A stretch of DNA of 10,811 nt, from NCBI GenBank assembly GCA_005788585.1, contig SYBY01000347.1, forward strand, positions 1 to 10,811. The letters run 5' to 3'. The stretch's first letter is position 1. Every line of letters starts with the position of its first letter. The stretch is from Actinomycetota bacterium (GTDB taxonomy: Bacteria; Actinomycetota; Thermoleophilia; Solirubrobacterales; Solirubrobacteraceae). Of the stretch, positions 5,350-10,811 are shown piece by piece. Position numbers and translations under genes: made by a program. The notes beneath the pieces were generated by a model. That model was not told the origin of the DNA, did no database searches, and was given only the letters and a program-made list of their open reading frames with translations.

Positions 5350-6153
5350 ATGACCGAGACCCTGCACAGCCTGGAGCCCGACCCCGAACGCGCGCGCGAC
5401 ATCGCCGAGCGCGGCCTGATCCTGCGCACGACCGTCGGCTCGGTGGTCCACGGCCTGTCGAACCCGGGGACCGATGACCGCGACGAACTCGCCGTCTGCG
5501 TCGAGCCGCCCGCGTACCTGCTCGGCACACGGCGCTTCGAGCACTTCGTCTACCGCACCCAGCCCGAGGGGCATCCCAGCGGGCCGGGCGACCTCGATCT
5601 CACGGTCTACGGCCTGCGCAAGTTCTGCGGCCTGGCGATGAAGGGCAGCCCCACGGTCCTGCTGCCGCTGTACGTCGAGGGCGAGCACCTGCTCGTCACG
5701 ACCGAGGCGGGCGAGCGGCTGCGGGCGCTCGCGCCGGAGTTCGTCGCCCGGAGCACCGGGCGGGCGTTCCTCGGATACCTGGACGCCCAGCGGCGCGGCC
5801 TGGTCGGTGAGCGTCACGCGACCCGGACGCGGGAGCTCTCGCAGCGCCACGGCTACGACACGAAGTACGCGATGCACGCGCTGCGGATCGCCCACCAGGG
5901 GATCGAGCTGCTGACCGACGGCGTGATCACGCTGCCGGTCGGCGAGCCCGCGCGCAGCGAACTCCGAGCGGTCCGGTCCGGGGAGGTGCCGCTCGACGAT
6001 GTCCTCGCGCGACTGGAGAGCGCGACGGCGGAACTGGAGGCGGCCACCCAGCGGTCGGGCCTGGCCGAGCGCCCGGATGCGGACAAGGTCGACGCGTTCC
6101 TGGTCGAGGCATACCGCGAGGCGTGGGCGGCGGGCCGCCATGCAGCCGCGTGA
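5350..6153 (+). CDS. Predicted nucleotidyltransferase, YcgL/COG3541-like
   Basis: A 267-residue cytoplasmic protein with a DNA-polymerase-beta-type nucleotidyltransferase core. The sequence shows TVGSVVHGLSNPGTDDRD (residues 28-45), with the G30-S31 pair and the D43/D45 carboxylates of the GS...DxD motif. The likely third carboxylate is in GDLDLTVYGLRKF (D81 or D83). A helical C-terminal part includes TKYAMHALRIAHQG and the arginine/glutamate-rich end. Order and spacing match the widespread, poorly characterised family that includes B. subtilis YcgL. Such enzymes would transfer a nucleotide to an unknown acceptor, and the acceptor here is not indicated. The N-terminal motif deviates from the usual SDxD form (TDDRDE), which may weaken activity. 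The start ATG has no clear Shine-Dalgarno sequence and no TA-N3-T box, and lies 49 bases after the molybdoenzyme, so read-through from that gene is possible. It stands alone, with no toxin-antitoxin or defence partner. Confidence 0.78.
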   Translation: MTETLHSLEPDPERARDIAERGLILRTTVGSVVHGLSNPGTDDRDELAVCVEPPAYLLGTRRFEHFVYRTQPEGHPSGPGDLDLTVYGLRKFCGLAMKGSPTVLLPLYVEGEHLLVTTEAGERLRALAPEFVARSTGRAFLGYLDAQRRGLVGERHATRTRELSQRHGYDTKYAMHALRIAHQGIELLTDGVITLPVGEPARSELRAVRSGEVPLDDVLARLESATAELEAATQRSGLAERPDADKVDAFLVEAYREAWAAGRHAAA

Positions 6154-6178
6154 GCCGGCCCGCCCCAGCGGGTAGCGT
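6150..6178 (+). promoter_or_regulatory. Candidate promoter for the unknown protein / FAD oxidoreductase operon
   Basis: GTGAGC (6150-6155, overlapping the TGA stop of the upstream gene) and TAGCGT (6173-6178) are separated by 17 bp. The predicted start near 6185 leaves a leader of about 24 bases with GGAGG at 6196-6200, eight bases before the ATG at 6209. The same layout recurs at 8838-8866. Confidence 0.45.
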
Positions 6179-6208
6179 CCTACCAGTCCACCCCTGGAGG
6201 CGCGCGGC

Positions 6209-7333
6209 ATGTCCACCGCAGACGAGGACCTGGTCGACCACCCCGACGATGTCGACGAGGAACACGCGACAGCCAAGCCCAAGCGCACCGGCCTGATCCG
6301 CTTCGCCCGCATGGCGGGCTCGTCGATCGCTGGCAAGGACGCCGCGCCGTGGGTGACGGACTTCCTCAATGCGGCGTACTACCGGCGGCCGGTCGAGGAG
6401 CGCGACGTCGACGACCTTCGGCTCGCGTTCTCCGTGCTGACGACGTACTGGTACCGCAAGGATCCGACTCGCCGGCTGCACATGACCGACCTGCCCGCGT
6501 TTCACCGCGCGTTCGGCGGCGGGAGGTTCTCGACCGAGGTGTCCGACCGCGGCCGTCTCACGCGCGAGGAGCTCGTGGCCGGAGCGGCCGAGCTGCTCGG
6601 CGACTGGTTCCCCGACGCGTACGCCGACGACGCGCGCCGCGGGTGGGGCATCGCGTTTCCCACCGCCGACGAGTACGCCGCGTACGACCCCGAGCACCGG
6701 CTGAAACTCGCCCGCCTCGGTGAGCTCACGCCCGAGCACGCGCTGCCCGAGGAGCAGACCTGGCACACGTATGACCCGGTCGAGATGCCGTCGGCCGAAG
6801 GTGTGATCTCGGCGCTCACGCGGCCGGAGACGTGGCCCGACTACGCGACGGAGGTCGGGCGCTTCACCCCGCTGCGGCCGGGCGGGCTGGCCGACCAGAC
6901 GTTCGAGATCGAGGTCGCGGCCGGGACCGATGCGGGGCGTCCCGTCTTCACGCGCGGGTACGTGACGATCACCACGCTCGTCACGCCCGACGACCCCGAG
7001 GCGCTGCACGCGTGGTTCGATGCGCTGGAGCGCGGCCTCGCGACGTACGGCGACGACGAGCCGCGTGCCGTCCCGCCGGGTGGCACCCCGATCGTCGGGT
7101 TCGACCTCACGACCCATCGCGGGCACTTCATGGGCGCCGGGCACAACCGGCTGCTGCTCTACGAGTACGAGGGCCGCGCCTGGGTCCGTGCGGCAGGGAC
7201 CTGGGACCCGATGCCGTGGCACATCGGCGGTGCGTACCGGCTGGCCGGGCGTGACGCTCAGCACGCGTACTGGGGCGAGGGCGCGGACCCACAGCGCAGC
7301 CTGCTCCATCAGCTCGCCAAGGCCGTCGCGTGA
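6209..7333 (+). CDS. Uncharacterised protein translationally coupled to an FAD oxidoreductase
   Basis: A 374-residue protein I cannot place in a named family. The start is firm: GGAGG (6196-6200) lies eight bases before the ATG. Residues 1-32 are acidic and probably disordered. Residues about 33-190 look mainly helical and rich in Trp/Tyr (LNAAYYRRP, LTTYWYRKDPTRRLHMTDL, LLGDWFPDAYADD). The C-terminal part (about 195-360) alternates strand-like stretches with aromatic residues: RPETWPDYATEVGRF, TFEIEVAAG, RNVVVV-type strands such as GYVTITTLV, then RLLLYEYEGRAWVRAAGTW and a Pro/Trp turn DPMPWHIGGAYR. That pattern is compatible with a ligand-binding helix-grip (SRPBCC-like) fold, but this is weak inference. 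No signal peptide or membrane helix is seen. Its stop codon overlaps the next gene's start, so the two products are probably made together and may act on the same substrate, perhaps a hydrophobic one. Confidence 0.82.
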   Translation: MSTADEDLVDHPDDVDEEHATAKPKRTGLIRFARMAGSSIAGKDAAPWVTDFLNAAYYRRPVEERDVDDLRLAFSVLTTYWYRKDPTRRLHMTDLPAFHRAFGGGRFSTEVSDRGRLTREELVAGAAELLGDWFPDAYADDARRGWGIAFPTADEYAAYDPEHRLKLARLGELTPEHALPEEQTWHTYDPVEMPSAEGVISALTRPETWPDYATEVGRFTPLRPGGLADQTFEIEVAAGTDAGRPVFTRGYVTITTLVTPDDPEALHAWFDALERGLATYGDDEPRAVPPGGTPIVGFDLTTHRGHFMGAGHNRLLLYEYEGRAWVRAAGTWDPMPWHIGGAYRLAGRDAQHAYWGEGADPQRSLLHQLAKAVA

Positions 7334-8841
7334 GCGGCCCGGCGGTCGTCATCGGCTCCGGGCCGAACGGGCTGGCCGCCGCGATCCGCCTGGCCGAGCG
7401 CGGCTGCGATGTCGTCGTCCTCGAAGCCGCCGACGAGCCCGGCGGCGCGGTGCGCACCGAGGAGCTCACGCTGCCGGGGTTCCGCCACGACACGTTCTCG
7501 TCCGTGTACCCGGCGGGTGCGGCATCGCCCGTCTTCAGCCGGCTGCCGCTCGACCGTCACGGCCTGGAGTGGGTCCACCCTGCGGCGTGCTCGGCGCATC
7601 CGCTGCTCGGCGGGCCGGCCGCGGTGCTCCACCGCGACCTCGACGCGACAGCCGCGTCGCTCGACGCGCTCGCGCCCGGGGACGGCGAGGCGTGGGCCGA
7701 CTTGGCCGGACCCCTTCTCGCCCAGTTCGAGGGCCTGCGCTCGACGATGCTCACCGGCTTCCCGCCGCTCGTCGGGCCGCTGCGGATGCTGGCCGGGGGC
7801 GGCCCGATGCCGGTCGTCTCGCTGACCCGCATGCTCGTCGGCAGCGCCGTCGGGCTGGGGCGGCGGCTGTTCGAGTCGCCGGGGTCACGCGCGTGGCTGT
7901 ACTCCGCCGCGATGCACGGTGACGCCCCGCCGACGAAGGCCGGCAGCGCGGTGGCCGCCGCGTACCTGAACATCCTCGGGCACGCCGTCGGCTGGCCGAG
8001 TCCGCGCGGCGGCGCGGCGAGCCTGACCTGGGCGCTGATCTCGCACCTGCAGTCCCTGGGTGGCGAGGTGCGGACGGGCGCCCGGGTGGACGCGATCCGC
8101 GTCTCCGGCGGGAAGGTGACGGGCGTGCGCGTCGCGGGCGGGGAGGAACTGGCCGCGCAGCGGGTCGTGGCCGACGTCATGCCCCACGCGCTGGACCGCC
8201 TGGCCGACGACGCGCTGCCGTCCTGGTACCGCGCCGGGCTGCGCCGGTACGTCTACGGCCAGTCGACGCTGAAGGTCGACTGGGCGCTCGACGGCCCGAT
8301 CCCGTGGGAAGACGAGGCGGTTCGCGGCGCAGGGACCGTGCACGTCGGCGGCGCCGAGCCCGAGTTCCTCCAGACGATCGACGACACCGCCCGCGGTCTG
8401 CCCGAGCGCCCGTTCCTGCTCCTCGGCCAGCAGTCCGTCGCCGACCCGACCCGCGCACCCGAGGGCAAGCACACCGCATGGGCGTACACCCACGGGCCGC
8501 AGGAGGGCGTCGACTGGGTGGCCGCGCGCGACCGGCACGTCGAGCGGATCGAAGCGCACGTCGAGCGCTACGCGCCCGGGTTCCGCGACCGCATCCTGGC
8601 CCGGCACGTGATGGGTCCCGGGGACCTACAGGCCCGCAACGCGAACCTCGTGGGCGGCGACGTGGGCGGCGGCAGCTACGCGCTGCGCCAGGTCGTCTTC
8701 CGCCCTATGCCGCTGCCGTCCCCGTACTGGACGCCGGTGAAGGGCCTGGTCCTCGGCAGCGCCGCGACGTTCCCCGGCGGGGCTGTGCACGGCGTGCCCG
8801 GCGACGCCGCCGCGCGCGCCGTCTTGCGCACACGCCTGTGA
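7330..8841 (+). CDS. FAD-dependent oxidoreductase, phytoene dehydrogenase/PYROXD2-like (COG1233)
   Basis: A 503-residue flavoprotein of the amine-oxidase/phytoene-desaturase superfamily. The Rossmann FAD motif AVVIGSGPNGLAAAIRLAERG (G9, G11, G14) begins at residue 5, E32 in VVLEAADEPGG binds the ribose, and GGAVRTEE (38-45) completes the typical N-terminal signature. The C-terminal FAD-binding block is GLVLGSAATFPGGAVHGVPGDAAARAVL. The internal sequence (WPSPRGGAASLTWALISHL, then TGARVDAIRVSGGKVTGVRV) matches the COG1233 subgroup that includes human PYROXD2, rather than true carotenoid desaturases. No carotenoid synthesis genes (crtB, crtE) are nearby, so a carotenoid role should not be assumed. 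Length is normal for the subgroup. The GTG start overlaps the upstream stop by four bases (GTGA) and no separate ribosome-binding site is evident, implying translational coupling with the preceding unknown gene. Substrate unknown. Confidence 0.9.
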   Translation: MSGPAVVIGSGPNGLAAAIRLAERGCDVVVLEAADEPGGAVRTEELTLPGFRHDTFSSVYPAGAASPVFSRLPLDRHGLEWVHPAACSAHPLLGGPAAVLHRDLDATAASLDALAPGDGEAWADLAGPLLAQFEGLRSTMLTGFPPLVGPLRMLAGGGPMPVVSLTRMLVGSAVGLGRRLFESPGSRAWLYSAAMHGDAPPTKAGSAVAAAYLNILGHAVGWPSPRGGAASLTWALISHLQSLGGEVRTGARVDAIRVSGGKVTGVRVAGGEELAAQRVVADVMPHALDRLADDALPSWYRAGLRRYVYGQSTLKVDWALDGPIPWEDEAVRGAGTVHVGGAEPEFLQTIDDTARGLPERPFLLLGQQSVADPTRAPEGKHTAWAYTHGPQEGVDWVAARDRHVERIEAHVERYAPGFRDRILARHVMGPGDLQARNANLVGGDVGGGSYALRQVVFRPMPLPSPYWTPVKGLVLGSAATFPGGAVHGVPGDAAARAVLRTRL

Positions 8842-8866
8842 ACCGAGCGGCGGACGCGGGTACCGT
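8838..8866 (+). promoter_or_regulatory. Candidate leaderless promoter of the aldo-keto reductase
   Basis: GTGAAC (8838-8843, containing the TGA stop of the previous gene) and TACCGT (8861-8866) are separated by 17 bp. The ATG at 8873 follows the -10 box after exactly six bases, so the transcript would start at or next to the ATG. No Shine-Dalgarno sequence is present. Confidence 0.5.
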
Positions 8867-8872
8867 CGAGAC

Positions 8873-9715
8873 ATGACCAGCTCCACCGATCCCGTCCCGC
8901 GTATCGATCTGCCCGGCAGTGTCGCGATCCCGCAGCTCGGCCTCGGCGTCTGGCAGGTGCCGAAGGAGGACACCGAGGGCGTCGTCGCCCACGCGCTGCA
9001 GACCGGCTACCGCCACATCGACACCGCGGCGGCCTACCAGAACGAGCGGGGCGTCGGCGCGGCGATCGCCGCGTCCGGGCTGCCTCGCGACGAGGTGTTC
9101 GTCACCACGAAGGTCTGGAACGCCGCGCACGGATACGACGAGGCGAAGGCCGCGGCGGCGAAGAGCCTCGAGCGGCTCGGGCTCGACCACGTCGACCTGC
9201 TGCTGATCCACTGGCCCGTGCCATCACGCGACCTGTACGTCGACACGTGGCGGGCGTTCGTCGACCTGCGCGACGAGGGGCTGACGACGGCGATCGGCGT
9301 CTCGAACTTCCAGCCCTCGCACCTGCGGCGGATCATCGACGAGACCGGCGTCACGCCCGCGGTCAACCAGGTCGAGCTGCACCCGTACCTCCAGCAGCAC
9401 GAGCTGCGCGAGGTGCACGCCGAGCTGGGCATCGTCACCGAGCCGTGGAGCCCGCTCGGCCAGGGCGAGATCCTCAACGACCCCGTGATCGTGGAGATCG
9501 CCGAGCGCGTCGGCCGCACGCCCGGCCAGGTCATCATCCGCTGGCACCTGCAGCACGGCTTCGTGCTGTTCCCGAAGTCCAAGACCCCGGCGCGGATCGA
9601 CGAGAACTTCGACGTGTTCGGCTTCGAACTGGCCGACGCGGACCTCCAGGCGATCGGCGGACTCGATCGCGGCAGGCGGTTCGGCCCGGACCCGGACACG
9701 TTCTCGCTGACGTAG
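8873..9715 (+). CDS. Aldo-keto reductase, 2,5-diketo-D-gluconate reductase type (AKR5-like)
   Basis: A 280-residue single-domain TIM-barrel oxidoreductase, a normal length for bacterial aldo-keto reductases, reducing aldehydes or ketones with NADPH in the cytoplasm. The full catalytic tetrad is present: D50 and Y55 in GYRHIDTAAAYQNE, K80 in FVTTKVWN and H113 in LLLIHWP. The other family signatures are GVSNFQPSHLRRI, PAVNQVELHPYLQQ, the WSPLGQGEIL block, and the NADPH-phosphate motif FPKSKTPARIDENFDVFGFEL near the C-terminus. The sequence resembles the 2,5-diketogluconate reductase/general aldehyde reductase group; the natural substrate cannot be read from sequence. The ATG follows a TACCGT box by six bases, implying a leaderless mRNA. 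It converges on a minus-strand acyl-CoA dehydrogenase and is terminated in the hairpin-rich gap between them. Confidence 0.95.
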   Translation: MTSSTDPVPRIDLPGSVAIPQLGLGVWQVPKEDTEGVVAHALQTGYRHIDTAAAYQNERGVGAAIAASGLPRDEVFVTTKVWNAAHGYDEAKAAAAKSLERLGLDHVDLLLIHWPVPSRDLYVDTWRAFVDLRDEGLTTAIGVSNFQPSHLRRIIDETGVTPAVNQVELHPYLQQHELREVHAELGIVTEPWSPLGQGEILNDPVIVEIAERVGRTPGQVIIRWHLQHGFVLFPKSKTPARIDENFDVFGFELADADLQAIGGLDRGRRFGPDPDTFSLT

Positions 9716-9721
9716 ACCACA

Positions 9722-9756
9722 CACGGTGGGCGGGCGACGGATACCCGCCCACCGTG
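9722..9756. terminator. Bidirectional hairpin 1 of the convergent gap
   Basis: CACGGTGGGCGGG (9722-9734) and CCCGCCCACCGTG (9744-9756) form a perfect 13-bp stem with a 9-base loop, seven bases after the stop codon of the aldo-keto reductase. It lacks a T-tract on the plus strand and is symmetric, so it can act on transcripts from either side. Confidence 0.72.
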
Positions 9757-9764
9757 CATGGCCT

Positions 9765-9794
9765 GGACTCCGGCCCGCTCTGCGGGACGGGTCC
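9765..9794. terminator. Hairpin 2 of the convergent gap
   Basis: Pairing runs GGAC (9765-9768) with GTCC (9791-9794), a bulged T, then CCG with CGG, a G-A mismatch (9773/9787), and CCCGC (9774-9778) with GCGGG (9782-9786) around a TCT loop. Its apical part is nearly identical to that of hairpin 3. Confidence 0.5.
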
Positions 9795-9796
9795 GA

Positions 9797-9829
9797 CCGT
9801 ATCCAGCCCGCTCAGCGGGATGGATACGG
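9797..9829. terminator. Hairpin 3 of the convergent gap
   Basis: CCGTATCCA (9797-9805) pairs with TGGATACGG (9821-9829). A G-A mismatch (9806/9820) follows, then CCCGC (9807-9811) with GCGGG (9815-9819) around a TCA loop. It ends 16 bases from the minus-strand stop codon, so it is best placed to terminate the acyl-CoA dehydrogenase transcript. Confidence 0.65.
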
Positions 9830-9845
9830 CGTCCCCCCGGACGGC

Positions 9846-10811
9846 CTACTTCAGCTCAGCCGAGCTCTTGCCCAGCAGCTGCCGGGCGATGATGAGCAGC
9901 TGGATCTGCTGGGTGCCCTCGAAGATGTCGAGGATCTTCACGTCACGCGACCACTTCTCGAGCAGCTCGACCTCGCTGTAGCCCAGCGTGCCGGCCAGCT
10001 CGACGCAGCCCAGCGCGATCTCCGTGCACGTGCGCCCGGCCTTCGCCTTGGACATCGACGCCTGCACCGAGTTCGGCTGCTTGTTGTCGGCCATCCACGC
10101 AGCGTGCAGCGCCATGAGGCGCGAGGCCTCCCAGTCGGACTCCATCTGGAGGAACCGAGCGGCGGCGGCGTGCTGCGTGTACGCGGGAGCGGTGTAGTCG
10201 ATCTCGACCCCGGCCTTCTTCAGCAGCTTCCGCGTCTCGTCCAGGCACGCCCGGCCGACGCCGATCGCCATCGCGGCGACGAGCGGGCGGGTGTTGTCGA
10301 ACGTCTTCATGACGCCGCCGAAGCCGGCCTTCGTGTCGATCTCGGGGTTGCCGAGCAGTGCGTCCTTCGGCACCCGGCAGTCCTCGAGGCGGAACGCGGC
10401 CGTGTCCGACGCGCGGATCCCGAGCTTGTGCTCGCGGCGGTCGAGCTTCATGCCCGGGTTCGTGCGCTCGACGATGAACGACTTGATCGCCGCCCGCCCG
10501 ATGTCGCGGTCCAGCGATGCCCACACGACGACGAGGTCGGCGCGCTCACCCGACGTCACGTAGATCTTCTCGCCGTTGAGGACGTACTCGCCGGTCTTCT
10601 CGTCGAGGACCGCAGTGGTGCGGATCGCGGCGGAGTCCGACCCGGCCTCGGGCTCGGTGATCGCCATCGAGGCCCACTTGCCGCCGTACTTCTTCAGCTG
10701 CTCCGGGGACGCGACGGACGCGATCGCGGAGTTGCCGAGACCCTGGCGCGGCATCGTGAGCAGCAGGCCGACATCGCCCCAGCACATCTCCTCGATGGAG
10801 AGGACCGTGGC
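9846..10811 (-). CDS. Acyl-CoA dehydrogenase (FadE-type), N-terminus outside the window
   Basis: The frame stays open to the window edge, giving 321 residues. The usual family length is near 380-390, so roughly 60-70 N-terminal residues are missing; the Met encoded at 10785-10787 is internal (IEEMCWGDVG). It is a homotetramer-type flavoenzyme that introduces the alpha-beta double bond into acyl-CoA and passes electrons to ETF. Visible signatures are the FAD/substrate motif AITEPEAGSDSAA, then YVTSGERAD, KLGIRASDTAAFRLEDCRVP in the beta domain, and FDNTRPLVAAMAIGVGRACL starting the C-terminal helical domain. DIFEGTQQIQ near the end carries the Glu (codon 9918-9920) at the catalytic-base position of short/medium-chain enzymes. 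The stop is TAG (9846-9848 on the complement). Chain-length specificity cannot be judged. It faces the aldo-keto reductase convergently and belongs to an operon lying to the right. Confidence 0.95.
   Translation of the reverse strand, partial: ATVLSIEEMCWGDVGLLLTMPRQGLGNSAIASVASPEQLKKYGGKWASMAITEPEAGSDSAAIRTTAVLDEKTGEYVLNGEKIYVTSGERADLVVVWASLDRDIGRAAIKSFIVERTNPGMKLDRREHKLGIRASDTAAFRLEDCRVPKDALLGNPEIDTKAGFGGVMKTFDNTRPLVAAMAIGVGRACLDETRKLLKKAGVEIDYTAPAYTQHAAAARFLQMESDWEASRLMALHAAWMADNKQPNSVQASMSKAKAGRTCTEIALGCVELAGTLGYSEVELLEKWSRDVKILDIFEGTQQIQLLIIARQLLGKSSAELK

Noticed and set aside
7330..8841. Carotenoid biosynthesis desaturase (CrtI)
   Set aside because: Only the general FAD folds match. 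The internal sequence is of the PYROXD2-like subgroup, and no phytoene synthase or prenyl synthase gene is nearby.
1..10811. CRISPR array, insertion sequence or defence island
   Set aside because: No regularly spaced repeats, transposase motifs, terminal inverted repeats or defence-type genes were found. All genes are metabolic, informational or unknown, with uniform codon usage.

Overview
The window is very GC-rich, gene-dense bacterial chromosome with strong G/C preference at third codon positions. The visible sigma-70 C-terminus, the lipid-type enzymes (acyl-CoA dehydrogenase, PYROXD2/phytoene-desaturase-like flavoenzyme), GTG starts, TA-N3-T promoter boxes close to start codons and terminator hairpins without T-tracts all suggest a high-GC actinobacterium. 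The tail of the sigma factor is suggestive of the Thermoleophilia/Solirubrobacterales side, but that placement is inference from memory of the family. I see no phage, transposon, CRISPR or transfer signature, and it reads as ordinary core or near-core chromosome.

Left part (1-2626, + strand). The 3' end of a sigma-70 gene (region 4) finishes at 219 and is followed by a long hairpin with a competing upstream arm. An exported, very acidic protein of unknown function (397-1152) comes next, ending in a hairpin that starts on the base after its stop codon. Then comes an FAD/NAD(P)H reductase of the ferredoxin-reductase type (1277-2626), preceded by a promoter-like box and a perfect 10-bp stem-loop at the predicted 5' end of its mRNA.

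Middle (2662-5300, + strand). tRNA-Tyr(GUA) is closed by a UUCG-tetraloop terminator. A small three-helix membrane protein (2810-3058) and a 732-residue molybdopterin/4Fe-4S oxidoreductase (3102-5300) follow; both look leaderless. The FAD reductase could in principle supply electrons to the molybdoenzyme, but the tRNA and its terminator lie between them, so co-transcription is unlikely.

Right part (5350-9715, + strand). A YcgL-type predicted nucleotidyltransferase is followed by a two-gene operon with a 4-bp ATGA-type stop/start overlap (GTGA): an uncharacterised 374-residue protein plus a PYROXD2/phytoene-dehydrogenase-like FAD oxidoreductase. An aldo-keto reductase of the 2,5-diketogluconate-reductase type follows, with its own leaderless-type promoter. 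The promoters at 6150-6178 and 8838-8866 share the same layout: a -35 built around the upstream stop codon, a 17-bp spacer and a TA(C/G)(C/G)GT -10.

Right end. An acyl-CoA dehydrogenase on the minus strand (9846-10811, N-terminus outside the window) converges on the aldo-keto reductase. The 130-bp gap between them holds three back-to-back hairpins, two with nearly the same tip. No gene-free stretch exceeds 300 bases; the largest gap is 220-396. I did not find a convincing new multi-gene system. The items most worth a second look are the coupled unknown/flavoenzyme pair, the leaderless promoter pattern and the RNA-structure clusters.
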